A stretch of 64,000 bases of DNA from the NCBI GenBank assembly GCA_030832185.1, contig JAURJQ010000002.1:62001-126000 (forward strand), read 5' to 3'. This document shows, one piece after another, positions 18,907 through 29,240 of this stretch. Made by a program: the position numbers and the translations under genes. This stretch comes from Chitinophagales bacterium. GTDB lineage: Bacteria; Bacteroidota; Bacteroidia; Chitinophagales; JADJOU01. The notes beneath the pieces were generated by a model. It ran no database searches. It was not told the DNA's origin and saw only the letters and a list, made by a program, of their open reading frames with translations. Positions within the stretch are counted from its first letter, which is position 1; each line of letters starts with the position of its first letter.

Positions 18907-20151
18907 TTAATTATTCATAGTTAATTGTTCTTTTTTGTAGGCCTCTAACCCATTTTTTAGGCATTCAGTAGCTTCTCTGATTTCAGATAATTCCAGCACA
19001 TAGGCTATTCTCACTTCATTCTTTCCTAGGCCTTCGGTAGCGTAAAATCCTGCGGCCGGAGCCATCATGACAGTGGAACCGTTGTAAGAAAATTTCTCCA
19101 ACATCCATTGGCAAAAATGATCTGTATCCTTTACTGGCAGTTGGGCCATTGCATAGAATGCACCCCCTGGTAGCGGACACAGAACCCCCTCTATTTTATT
19201 TAATAAATCTACTAAGAGATTTCTACGAGAAATATATTCCTTATTGACGGCTTCAAAATAGCTAGCAGGAGTTTCTAGTGCGGCTTCTGCTGCTACTTCA
19301 CTATATGTAGGGCTGCTCAATCGGGCTTGAGCGAATTTCAATACAGTAGATAAAACATCTTTATTTTTTGTAATGAGGGCTCCTAGTCTCGCACCGCAGG
19401 CAGAGTATCTCTTAGAGATACTATCTACTACTATAGCGTGATTAGCTAATTCGGGCATAGCCAGAATAGAGGTGTGGGTCTTTCCATCATAGACGAATTC
19501 TCGGTATACCTCATCCGCAAACAAAAATAAATCATGCTTTAGCACGATTTCTTTTAATAAGTTCAGCTCTTCTTTTGAATACAAATATCCAGTAGGATTG
19601 TTAGGATTACAAATGAGTATAGCTTTGGTTTTGGCAGTGATTTTTTTCTCAAACTCATCAATACTAGGCAAGGCAAAACCAGTTTCGATAGATGAAGTAA
19701 TCGGAACGACCTTGATATTCCCTGCGGTAGCAAATCCATTGTAATTGGCATAAAAAGGTTCTGGAATGATGATCTCATCATCTGGATCCATCACAGACAT
19801 AAATCCAAAAAGCAAAGCCTCACTACCACCCGTAGTTTCTATGATTTCGGAGGCTGCAATATCAGCACCTACAGATTTATAATAATCTACTAATTTGAGC
19901 CTATATTTTTCACTACCCTCACTGTTTAGATAAGAGAGAACCTTATAATCAAAATTCTTTATAGCATCCCGCACCACATGAGGAGTCTCAATATCTGGCT
20001 GCCCTATATTCAGATGAATCACTTTAACCCCTCGCTTCTTAGCTTCAGTGGCGAACGGGACTAATTTTCTTATCGGGCTTGGTGGCATGAGCTCACCTTT
20101 TTTGCTTATTTTGGGCATAAGAGTTTGATTTTTTCTACATATAGTTTTCAA
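18907..20151 (-). CDS. Pyridoxal-phosphate aminotransferase class I/II (AspC-like)
   Basis: LNIGQPDIETPHVV; CNPNNPTGYLYSKEEL; DSISKRYSACGARLGALI; overlaps gcvP end by 17 nt. Confidence 0.9.
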   Translation of the reverse strand: MKTICRKNQTLMPKISKKGELMPPSPIRKLVPFATEAKKRGVKVIHLNIGQPDIETPHVVRDAIKNFDYKVLSYLNSEGSEKYRLKLVDYYKSVGADIAASEIIETTGGSEALLFGFMSVMDPDDEIIIPEPFYANYNGFATAGNIKVVPITSSIETGFALPSIDEFEKKITAKTKAILICNPNNPTGYLYSKEELNLLKEIVLKHDLFLFADEVYREFVYDGKTHTSILAMPELANHAIVVDSISKRYSACGARLGALITKNKDVLSTVLKFAQARLSSPTYSEVAAEAALETPASYFEAVNKEYISRRNLLVDLLNKIEGVLCPLPGGAFYAMAQLPVKDTDHFCQWMLEKFSYNGSTVMMAPAAGFYATEGLGKNEVRIAYVLELSEIREATECLKNGLEAYKKEQLTMNN

Positions 20152-22969
20152 TTGGTAGACAACTACAAACTAAGTTTCTATCTCCATAGCTGCTATCTAC
20201 TTTACTCACGCTCACCCAGAATTTATTTTGTTTTATACTAGGAAGTGGATAGAGCGCTAACTCTCTGCTGTATGGAAATTTCCATTCATCACAAAGTGCT
20301 TCTTCGGCCGTATGGGGAGCATTTTTCAGCGGATTGTTATCTTTTGGATAAACTCCGTTTTCTATATCCGTTATTTCACCGCGTATAGCCACCAGCGCAT
20401 CTATCAATCTATCTATCTCTTTTTTATCTTCGCTCTCCGTAGGCTCTATCATCAGTGTGCCTGCTACTGGGAAAGAAACAGTAGGTGCATGCAGACCATA
20501 ATCCATTAATCGTTTAGCCACATCTTCTACCTCTACACCTAGTGTGTGCTTAAACGGTCTGAAGTCTATGATTAATTCATGCGCTATACGACCATTGTCA
20601 CCAGTATATAGCACTTCATAATACTTTTCTAACTTAGTTTTTATATAATTAGCATTTAGAATAGCATATTCTGTAGCTTGTCTTAGTCCTTCTGAGCCCA
20701 GCATTTTGATATAAGCATAGGAAATCAAACATATACTAGCAGAGCCATAAGGAGCACCAGATATAGTTTGACTTGCTTTATCGCCCCCAGTTTTTACTAG
20801 AGGATGGGTAGGTAAAAATGGAGCTAGATGACTAGCTACGCATATAGGGCCAACACCTGGACCACCGCCGCCATGAGGTATGGCAAAGGTTTTATGAAGA
20901 TTTAAGTGACACACGTCTGCTCCTATAAATCCTGGACTAGTCAATCCTACCTGAGCATTCATATTGGCACCATCCATGTACACCTGTCCACCATGATCGT
21001 GTATGATTTTACATACTTCCATGATGCTTTCTTCAAATATACCATGTGTAGAAGGGTAGGTAACCATGAGTGCGCACAAATTGTCTTTGTGCTCCAATGC
21101 TTTGGCGCGAAGATCGTCTAAGTTTATATTTCCATTTTCATCAGATGGAGATACCACTACTTGTAGACCAGCTAGCACTGCACTCGCTGGGTTAGTACCA
21201 TGAGCCGAACTAGGTATAATACAAACATTTCTATGTCCCTGACCTAGAGATTTTTGATAATCTCTTATGACCATGAGTCCAGCATATTCGCCCTGTGCTC
21301 CAGAATTTGGCTGTAATGATGTGGCTGCGAATCCTGTAATATGTGCCAGGTCTTTTTCGAGTGTATGTAGCATTTCATAATAACCAGCAGCCTGCTCTTG
21401 AGGTACAAATGGATGGATAGAACTGAAATACTCCCAGCTGAGTGGCATCAATTCTGTAGCAGCATTGAGCTTCATAGTGCAGCTACCAAGCGGTATCATA
21501 GATTTAGTCAAAGACAAATCTTTATCCTCCAGACTCTTAATATAACGCATCATTTTCGTTTCGGTATGATATGTATGAAAGATTGGATGTGTGAGTATTT
21601 GAGATTCTCTCGCGAATAGACTATCTATATTCACTTCTAAATAGCTAGTGTTAGATTTCTTTCCTGTATACTCCTCCAATACCTGAATTATATGTTGCAA
21701 ATCCTTTTGACTCGTGTTTTCATGAATAGAAATCCGAACGATATCTCCTTCGAAGTAGAAATTTATTTCATTTCGCTCAGCTATTGCTTTTAGCCTAGCA
21801 CTATCCTTCACGCTGAGTGAAATTGTATCAAAAATAGCAGATTGATTCGTCACCTCAATTCCTAATTCTGAGGCTACTGCCTTTAACATCGATGCCTGTG
21901 AATGGATTTTTTTAGCTATGGCTTTTAGATTATCAGGACCATGATAAATGGCATACATGGCTGCCATGTTGGATAATAAAGCCTGTGCTGTACATATGTT
22001 CGAAGTAGCTTTTTCTCTTCGGATATGCTGCTCTCTTGTCTGGAGGGCCATTCTGAGGGCGTTTTTACCTCTTCGGTCTTTAGATACACCGATGATTCTT
22101 CCTGGTATACTGCGTTTAAATTCTTCCGTAGTTGCAAAGAAAGCCGCATAAGGACCACCAAAACCAATAGGCACTCCAAATCGCTGTGAGCTACCTATAG
22201 CGCAGTCTGCACCCATCTCTCCCGGTGATTTTACAAGGAGTAATGACATAATATCGGCTACCACTGCCGTATAAATTCCTTGGGCTTTTAATTCGCTAAA
22301 TTTATAGGTATAATCTTTCAAATCACCATTCAGTCTTGGATTTTGAACTAAAACCGCAAAGTAATTTTCATTGAATGAATGATTAAGTGCATCGCCTTCC
22401 TCAATGACTATTCCGAGCAATTCTGCCTTAGTCTTGATGACAGCTTTGGTCTGTGGAAATACAGAATCGTCTACAAAGAAGATATTACTCGAAGTAGACG
22501 TCTTGTTTTTAGCTGCATGAAACATGGTCATCACCTCGCCCCCAGCAGTGGATTCATCTAAAAGTGATGCATTGGCTATCGGTAGACCGGTCAGGTCTAT
22601 GATCATGGTTTGATAGTTGAGAAGAGACTCTAATCTTCCCTGGGCTATCTCCGCCTGATAAGGCGTGTATTGGGTATACCATCCTGGATTTTCAAAAACA
22701 TTGCGTAAGATCACTGACGGCGTGATGGTATCGTTGTACCCCATACCTATATAGGTTTTAAATACCTTGTTTTTCTTTCCTATTTCTTTTATGTGAATAA
22801 GATATTCCTGCTCAGACATAGCCTCTCCGATTTGCAGTCTTTCTGGACTGAGAAGTTTGGCAGGTACGGTCTCTGATATGAGTTCATCTATATTTTTTAC
22901 CTTGATTTCATTTAAGAGTTCATTCAATTCATTAGGAGAAATACCGATGTGACGTTGAGCAAATTTCAT
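20135..22969 (-). CDS. gcvP: Glycine dehydrogenase (decarboxylating), P protein
   Basis: 944 aa; FAQRHIGISPNELNEL; GMGYNDTITPSVILRNVFENPGWYTQYTPYQAEIAQGRLESLLNYQTM; HLNLHKTFAIPHGGGGPGVGPI. Confidence 0.97.
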   Translation of the reverse strand: MKFAQRHIGISPNELNELLNEIKVKNIDELISETVPAKLLSPERLQIGEAMSEQEYLIHIKEIGKKNKVFKTYIGMGYNDTITPSVILRNVFENPGWYTQYTPYQAEIAQGRLESLLNYQTMIIDLTGLPIANASLLDESTAGGEVMTMFHAAKNKTSTSSNIFFVDDSVFPQTKAVIKTKAELLGIVIEEGDALNHSFNENYFAVLVQNPRLNGDLKDYTYKFSELKAQGIYTAVVADIMSLLLVKSPGEMGADCAIGSSQRFGVPIGFGGPYAAFFATTEEFKRSIPGRIIGVSKDRRGKNALRMALQTREQHIRREKATSNICTAQALLSNMAAMYAIYHGPDNLKAIAKKIHSQASMLKAVASELGIEVTNQSAIFDTISLSVKDSARLKAIAERNEINFYFEGDIVRISIHENTSQKDLQHIIQVLEEYTGKKSNTSYLEVNIDSLFARESQILTHPIFHTYHTETKMMRYIKSLEDKDLSLTKSMIPLGSCTMKLNAATELMPLSWEYFSSIHPFVPQEQAAGYYEMLHTLEKDLAHITGFAATSLQPNSGAQGEYAGLMVIRDYQKSLGQGHRNVCIIPSSAHGTNPASAVLAGLQVVVSPSDENGNINLDDLRAKALEHKDNLCALMVTYPSTHGIFEESIMEVCKIIHDHGGQVYMDGANMNAQVGLTSPGFIGADVCHLNLHKTFAIPHGGGGPGVGPICVASHLAPFLPTHPLVKTGGDKASQTISGAPYGSASICLISYAYIKMLGSEGLRQATEYAILNANYIKTKLEKYYEVLYTGDNGRIAHELIIDFRPFKHTLGVEVEDVAKRLMDYGLHAPTVSFPVAGTLMIEPTESEDKKEIDRLIDALVAIRGEITDIENGVYPKDNNPLKNAPHTAEEALCDEWKFPYSRELALYPLPSIKQNKFWVSVSKVDSSYGDRNLVCSCLPIENYM

Positions 22970-23214
22970 AAGTTGATTAATATTAAAATAGTGTTATTGT
23001 AATTGTATGAGCAAATGTAAAGGATTTTTTTTATTTTATAGTGAATCCAAAGAGTAAGCTTTGTTAATAATCTATAAGGGTATTAACATTGGATTTCCAT
23101 TAAGTGGCCTTACTTCTAAATAATAGAATTACAACAAATTAACAATTGGCAATTCATAAAGCTTTAATTATTTTTAAGAGTAAACTATTTTTTGTGTATC
23201 TTTACGCATCAATA

Positions 23215-23319
23215 ATGAAATGTAATTTTATGAAATTGCAACAAAATTCTATACTAAAACGCGCGAATCCTTTTCGCAACGCTAAACGCATCCCGTTAAC
23301 CTTAAAACAGAGTCTATGA
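23215..23319 (+). CDS. Putative basic leader peptide / uORF (34 aa) overlapping start codon of the giant secreted protein
   Basis: MKCNFMKLQQNSILKRANPFRNAKRIPLTLKQSL*; TGA overlaps the ATG at 23316 (ctATGA); not in ORF track because short. Confidence 0.3.
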   Translation: MKCNFMKLQQNSILKRANPFRNAKRIPLTLKQSL

Positions 23320-26300
23320 AAACAATCTACTTTAAAATCAGCTTACTGCTGCTCTTTCTCAGTTTATTTTCTGGAATCTTCGCCATGGGCGGAGGTGGAG
23401 GTGGAGGCTGGGGGAGTGGTCCACGAAAGACCTCTTTATTCCTGGCGGGAGCAGAGCTTAAAGTGCGTCCCCTTAATGTAGCCCCTAAAACGGATCCCAA
23501 TACTAGAGATACGGTAGAGATACGCCTCATCTACTATCGTGACTGTGAGGCCAATCCTGGCACGTCTTATACTTTTCCCACTGTGACAGATACCATGATA
23601 GGTATGCTCTACAGTAAATCTAAGTGTGAGTTCTTAAAATTTGCTTGTTGGTTTAGAGCTGATTTATCGGATAGATATGCGACTCCGATATGCCCATATA
23701 ATAGTTTTGATACCAAATGTGAGACGGCGAATTCTGCTCGAATCGGCTACAGGACTGAAGTATTTACTGATACGGTCGTCCTACCCTACAATGCAGACGA
23801 TTGGGTGATCGGTATGATGTATAGTAATGCTGCTCTCACTACTACCATGGATTGGTACACCCGGAAATACGGCGGAACGCCCTCTAGGCAATGCGCTTTG
23901 AGTCAAATACAGGCCCCTCCTACAGGTTTCGGGGTGCCTCGTGGCATGAATCCTCCTAGTCCCTTTTCTGTAAGAATAGCGGGTATAAATATGAGAACAT
24001 TTGGTCAAGATCCCACGGAATCATACTTTTATATCGAAGCGGAATATAGTAATGCTATCCCATGTGGTTTTTTTCCTGGAGGAAATCCACCTATTCAAAA
24101 ATATTGTGCGAATACCACGCCTAATTCGGCAGGTACGCCTTTTATATTCATCTGTGAGAATAGACAACGGCTCTTTAATCTCGGCTATTTCGACGATGAT
24201 GGTCATACGCTAGCTTTCGAGAAGTCTACTCCTATGAAGGCGGGTTGTTTCGGGGACCCGGCATGCGGTCAGCCCGATAGAAGTATAGAATATCTAAACT
24301 TTGCAGGGATATATAATGAGAGCAATCCTTTAGGACCAGCATCTACATATATCATGGATCCAGCTACGGGAGAACTAGATATTACTATGCTGCCGCCGGG
24401 CGCACCTAAAACTGGTGTAGGAAAGTATAAAGCCGCAGTGAAAATTACAGAGACCGATCCTAAGTCAGGAGTTATAGCTGGAAAAGTATATAGAGATTTT
24501 ACGATTACTGTGATAGCTGATGAGGAGTGTGAGGCTGATAATTCATTAACTGAATCCTCCTTCTTCATTCCTGGTTCAGCGCATAATTTTCAGAATTGCG
24601 CTTTAGTGCCGGGTAGAACGGATTTGATAGAAGCCTGTGATGGTACTAATATTAAGTTTAGTGTTAGAGCTTTTTCTCTCACTAACTTGCCGAATGCAGC
24701 CCTTGTAATTACAGGGGAACTTTCCAATGGTATTTTAAATACGGGAGGGTTTATTTCCTCACAATATATAAATAATATCTTTCCTACATTTGATACAGCT
24801 ATAGGTACTTTAAATTGGAATATACCAGCGAATACACCGCCGGGTATTTATCCGGTTATCTTCCAGATTCGAGACTGTGTGAACGGATATATTTTGAGTA
24901 GATCGGTAGTATATAGAGTGCGCATTAATAAGAGAAACCGCATTGATTGGGGATATTTGAACTTCACTCCGCAGGGAACGAAAGCTATATTTTCTCTAGA
25001 CCCGACTTCTAGACGAGCATTTCATTGCGGCAGTCCGCTCCCTGTAGTATTATCTGCTGCATCTGTAGAAAATGATGCGATTATAGCATGGAGATCTTAT
25101 AAAGGAGCATCAACTACAACTGGAACTCTCGAAAATTCTGAACCAAATTCGGATAGTTGGGATCCAGCTCAGGCTGATCCTACTTCAAATTATGTAGTAG
25201 AAATGGTGACGAATCAGTACTGTAATAACCGAGACACGGTACTCTTAATTAGTAAGTCACCGATAACGCCTACTTTGCAGTCGAAATTACAAGATAGTTG
25301 CTTTAATACGAAAGGGCAGCTAGAAGTAGGTGGCCTATCTGCCAGTGCTGCTTTGACTTGTATGTATGATTGGCAGTCATTAAATTCAGAATACGATGTG
25401 ACTCCTAGTTTCCTTTCCAATACGGCTGATATACGATTGGTAAAAAAGGACAACACCTACATATGCTATGTTATTTCTCAAGATACCTGTATATACCCAG
25501 TGAGTGTAGAATTGACTATGAGTGGAATTAAACCAAGAGGTCAATTCGTGACGGATAGACAATATGCTTGTCCAGGCGATACCATCAATGTATTTAACGT
25601 CCTATTGACTACTTCTATATGTAGTCCTAGGGTAGAGTTTTCAAAGGAGAAGGCCAATAGTAATCTTACCTTTGCCTATCCAGGTACTCAGTCCAATACC
25701 AATCCTACACCAAAAGTATTTACAGCAAGTGCTACGATAGATCGTGGAAGAACCGCACTGCTATATAAAGGAACCGAACTTTGTGTTTTAGGTATGAAAC
25801 CAGGAATCGTAAAAGAATTGGCTTTCTATATAGATGGAGTCAATGATCCAAATATATATAACAATATAGATATATGGATGCGCTGTACAGATCGTTTCGA
25901 CCTGCAAAATGGCCAATTTGAAGATACGTTCTCAATGCGGAAAATGTTCTCCGCCTCCAATAAATCAATTTCTGTCGGATGGAATGACTTTGATATAGCA
26001 GACTTCGTATGGGATGGAAAATCCAATCTTTATTTTGAAGTATGGACGTCATGCAACAAGCCATGTAACAATCCAGTAGCGACTTCTCCTGCTTACCTCG
26101 ATAATTTGACCAACTATGTTTCCATCATAGGCAAATATGGTATTAGTGCAGGTACTTTTGAAACAAGTGGCGTAGTCACTTCAAATTCTAGACATAATAT
26201 TAGATTTAAGTATTCTGAATTGTTGGAAAACATACAGTTAGATTGGAATCAAAAACCTTTTACCTACTACGATGGCGAGAGAAATATTCCATATGTTTCT

Positions 26301-29240
26301 AATTTAGTGTCAAAGTCAGGCGGTAATCCATTTAAATCACTCCAGCCATCTATTGTTTCTTCCTACCCAGTTGTCTATAATGTGAAAATGACAAACGGTG
26401 CATGCAGTGATTCTGCCTTTGTACTCGCCCAAATTGATACGAATTATAAAGTAAAAGTGACTCCAAAGCTAGCGACTAAATGTACAGGTGATACTGTTCA
26501 CACATCTACTGAAAGAAGAGTTCTAGTGCCGAGACCCCTAAATCTAAATTGTGGCCCAATAGTTTCTGGGGCTTTATGTTCTAAACCTATCGCTGATCCC
26601 AACAATACTGGAGGTACAAGGGATGACGTTAATGGTGTAACAGGCGGATATGGCAATAAAGAAGAAGATTCCTGTAGAGTGAGAGATTCGATTTTTTTCC
26701 CGAGAATAGGAAATGCTACTACTACAGATGGTGCAGGCAATGTAAACCCTTCTCCATTTGGCGGGGGCGCTGGCGGTGTAGGCGCTTTAATTACGGACAA
26801 GAGAATTCAGATTTTATATCCATTTTCTGAATTAAAGAACATACTGGGTATGAAGCCTGGATATATTAGGGAGTTAGCATTCGAAATTGTACAACCTTTC
26901 GTCAATACCAATAAGATGCTAAACTTTGCTATACGTATGAAATGTGCGCCAAATAGCCAAGATTCTTTTGTTAATTCTAACTTTGAGTCCTTAGCTACCT
27001 TTGAAGAGGTCTTTTATAGAGAAGAGATAACTACTGTATTCGGTTGGAACCGTTTTACGCTCGATAAAGGGAAGGAGTATGCGTGGGATGGAAAATCTGG
27101 GATCATTATAGATATTTGTTTTGACAATTTCACTGGCTATGATTATAGATCGGAGCGAGTGAGAGCCACTACACAGACTAGGCGAAGATGCCTCAGTCAG
27201 TCAGCACGTACTACGGGTACTCAGGCCGAAGTATTTGGTTGTAATTTTCTAACTGGTGCCTTAGATTTAGTCAGACCTAATATTGAGTTCACGATATGTA
27301 AAGCTACACGAACCCCGCCTCCAATTCCTAGAGAAATATTTTGGGCTCCATTTGATTTTATAAGTAATACATTAATTCCGAACCCAATTATTTATAATCA
27401 ATTCACAACCAAATACTACACTATTCTAGATTATGTAGATACCACATATGGTAAGAATACAGTGATTTGTCGTGTTCGAGATACCATGAATTCCATAGTG
27501 GATCGTCCGACTATTACATTTGATCCACCTATAGCTGTGGCCTGTGAAGGTCAGTCTGTGACTGTATCTGCGGGAGTATTGGGTATGAATCAGAATTTGT
27601 ACACTTATGAATGGGATACGACCCAGTTTGGCAAGGTAAAAGCGGATTATACAAGTCCTGTGCAGATAATTCGTCCGCCAAATCCAGGCTATCATTATGT
27701 TAAAGTGAGAAGTGCAAATAATCCAAATTGTTATAATATTGATAGTATTTGGGTTGATATACAGAAGCTTAAAACCATGCCAGATCTTGGGGCCGCAGCT
27801 CTTATATGTCCTGGAGACTCCGTCTTATTATCTATCCCCAATAACGTGGGATACAAGAAACCAAGATGGAAATTCGCTGGACAAATTATTGATACAGGCT
27901 ATAGTCTTAAAGTAGCCACACCAGGTGCTTATAGCATGATAATAGATTCAGGTGCTTGTACGAATACCTCTCTCGACAAGTGGATTATACTTCGAAAAAA
28001 AGATACAGCAAGCTTATTAAATCTATTGGCTACTATATGTGAGGGAGATTCTGCTCTGATAGGATACAACCAAGGAGATGATATAGCAAATCCTATATGG
28101 AATACAGGGGCTACAACTCCATATATCAAAGTAAATCAACCTGGAATTTATTTCCTTGTAAATCCTAGAGATCAGTATGGCTGTTTAATGCACATGAGGG
28201 ACAGTACAACGGTTTCGGTTATATCCAACCCAGACTTTAAGTTAATCGATGATACTATATGTATGAGTAATAATCAGAAGATAACCCTACAGCCGGTGCC
28301 TTTTGATTCTAAAGCCCAATATACGTGGTATCCTGATGGCAGAAAGTTGCCTTACCTCGATGTGTATACACCAGGTGTATATAGGGTAGTAAGAGACATC
28401 AATGGTTGTCAAAAAGAAGCTACTGCTCTTGTAGTGAATGATACTGCAGGTAGAATCCTCTTAGGTAAAAATCAAGCTGTCTGCTGTGATGAGGTCATCA
28501 CTCTAGATGCTAATCCTGAGGGTAAGCGCTATAAAGGATATCTCTGGAGCTCTGGCCAGCGAAGTCAGGTGATTTATACGGCGCCAAACGTATCAGGTCT
28601 CTATGTGGTAGAAGCCATAAAGCCTAATGGCTGTAAGGATACGGGATCTATTTTTATTGATTCTAAGTGTGGTCAGGTTCGTGCTAAGCCCGATAGAGAT
28701 GTAATCTACATAGGTGAAGAGAATAAAATTAAAGGGGAACATTTGCTGATTACTGCTACAAATATTACGTATAAATGGATCCCAACATCGGATACAATCA
28801 ATAAGTTGAGATTTAAAGATAGTCTGAGTCCTATAGCTATTGCTAGAGATACTGGAGATATTGAATATGTTCTAGTTATGACAGTTACAGATTCTAACTA
28901 CATGCCTCCCAAGGAACCTTGTGTAGAAAATGAAGTTGTTCGATTTAAAACTTTGAAAAATCAAATGGACACTGTAAATATATTTACACCCGATGGAGAT
29001 GGAATAAATGATTATTTTTATCCCCGAGTGCTGGGAGTGGTAGAGTTTAAAGAATTTAAAATATATAATAGATATGGTCAACTTCTTCATGATGATGCTA
29101 AAAAACCATGGGATGGAAAATTCAATGGAGAGTATCAGCCAGTAGGAGTGTACGTGTCTTTTATTTCTTATGAACTCAATGAAGCACGAAAGGATAAACA
29201 AACAAAATACGATAAAATAATAGTGACGCTGGTCAGGTGA
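23316..29240 (+). CDS. Giant (1974 aa) secreted protein with CHU_C (T9SS type B) C-terminal domain, gliding-motility/adhesin-like
   Basis: Signal peptide followed by Gly-rich GGGGGGGWGSG; multiple Ig-like units; C-terminal VNIFTPDGDGINDYFYPRV..FKIYNRYGQLLHDDAKKPWDGKFNGEYQPVGVYV. Confidence 0.9.
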   Translation: MKTIYFKISLLLLFLSLFSGIFAMGGGGGGGWGSGPRKTSLFLAGAELKVRPLNVAPKTDPNTRDTVEIRLIYYRDCEANPGTSYTFPTVTDTMIGMLYSKSKCEFLKFACWFRADLSDRYATPICPYNSFDTKCETANSARIGYRTEVFTDTVVLPYNADDWVIGMMYSNAALTTTMDWYTRKYGGTPSRQCALSQIQAPPTGFGVPRGMNPPSPFSVRIAGINMRTFGQDPTESYFYIEAEYSNAIPCGFFPGGNPPIQKYCANTTPNSAGTPFIFICENRQRLFNLGYFDDDGHTLAFEKSTPMKAGCFGDPACGQPDRSIEYLNFAGIYNESNPLGPASTYIMDPATGELDITMLPPGAPKTGVGKYKAAVKITETDPKSGVIAGKVYRDFTITVIADEECEADNSLTESSFFIPGSAHNFQNCALVPGRTDLIEACDGTNIKFSVRAFSLTNLPNAALVITGELSNGILNTGGFISSQYINNIFPTFDTAIGTLNWNIPANTPPGIYPVIFQIRDCVNGYILSRSVVYRVRINKRNRIDWGYLNFTPQGTKAIFSLDPTSRRAFHCGSPLPVVLSAASVENDAIIAWRSYKGASTTTGTLENSEPNSDSWDPAQADPTSNYVVEMVTNQYCNNRDTVLLISKSPITPTLQSKLQDSCFNTKGQLEVGGLSASAALTCMYDWQSLNSEYDVTPSFLSNTADIRLVKKDNTYICYVISQDTCIYPVSVELTMSGIKPRGQFVTDRQYACPGDTINVFNVLLTTSICSPRVEFSKEKANSNLTFAYPGTQSNTNPTPKVFTASATIDRGRTALLYKGTELCVLGMKPGIVKELAFYIDGVNDPNIYNNIDIWMRCTDRFDLQNGQFEDTFSMRKMFSASNKSISVGWNDFDIADFVWDGKSNLYFEVWTSCNKPCNNPVATSPAYLDNLTNYVSIIGKYGISAGTFETSGVVTSNSRHNIRFKYSELLENIQLDWNQKPFTYYDGERNIPYVSNLVSKSGGNPFKSLQPSIVSSYPVVYNVKMTNGACSDSAFVLAQIDTNYKVKVTPKLATKCTGDTVHTSTERRVLVPRPLNLNCGPIVSGALCSKPIADPNNTGGTRDDVNGVTGGYGNKEEDSCRVRDSIFFPRIGNATTTDGAGNVNPSPFGGGAGGVGALITDKRIQILYPFSELKNILGMKPGYIRELAFEIVQPFVNTNKMLNFAIRMKCAPNSQDSFVNSNFESLATFEEVFYREEITTVFGWNRFTLDKGKEYAWDGKSGIIIDICFDNFTGYDYRSERVRATTQTRRRCLSQSARTTGTQAEVFGCNFLTGALDLVRPNIEFTICKATRTPPPIPREIFWAPFDFISNTLIPNPIIYNQFTTKYYTILDYVDTTYGKNTVICRVRDTMNSIVDRPTITFDPPIAVACEGQSVTVSAGVLGMNQNLYTYEWDTTQFGKVKADYTSPVQIIRPPNPGYHYVKVRSANNPNCYNIDSIWVDIQKLKTMPDLGAAALICPGDSVLLSIPNNVGYKKPRWKFAGQIIDTGYSLKVATPGAYSMIIDSGACTNTSLDKWIILRKKDTASLLNLLATICEGDSALIGYNQGDDIANPIWNTGATTPYIKVNQPGIYFLVNPRDQYGCLMHMRDSTTVSVISNPDFKLIDDTICMSNNQKITLQPVPFDSKAQYTWYPDGRKLPYLDVYTPGVYRVVRDINGCQKEATALVVNDTAGRILLGKNQAVCCDEVITLDANPEGKRYKGYLWSSGQRSQVIYTAPNVSGLYVVEAIKPNGCKDTGSIFIDSKCGQVRAKPDRDVIYIGEENKIKGEHLLITATNITYKWIPTSDTINKLRFKDSLSPIAIARDTGDIEYVLVMTVTDSNYMPPKEPCVENEVVRFKTLKNQMDTVNIFTPDGDGINDYFYPRVLGVVEFKEFKIYNRYGQLLHDDAKKPWDGKFNGEYQPVGVYVSFISYELNEARKDKQTKYDKIIVTLVR
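25755..26067 (+). repeat. Intragenic duplicated domain, copy 1
   Basis: ALLYKGTELCVLGMKPGIVKELAFYI...IWMRCT...GWNDFDIADFVWDGKSNLYFEVWTSC. Confidence 0.6.
26800..27150 (+). repeat. Intragenic duplicated domain, copy 2
   Basis: IQILYPFSELKNILGMKPGYIRELAFEI...IRMKCA...GWNRFTLDKGKEYAWDGKSGIIIDICFDN. Confidence 0.6.

Noticed and set aside
20312-22561. Several 60-84 aa ORFs opposite or out of frame within gcvP
   Set aside because: gcvP is an unambiguous conserved gene; these frames have no recognisable motif.
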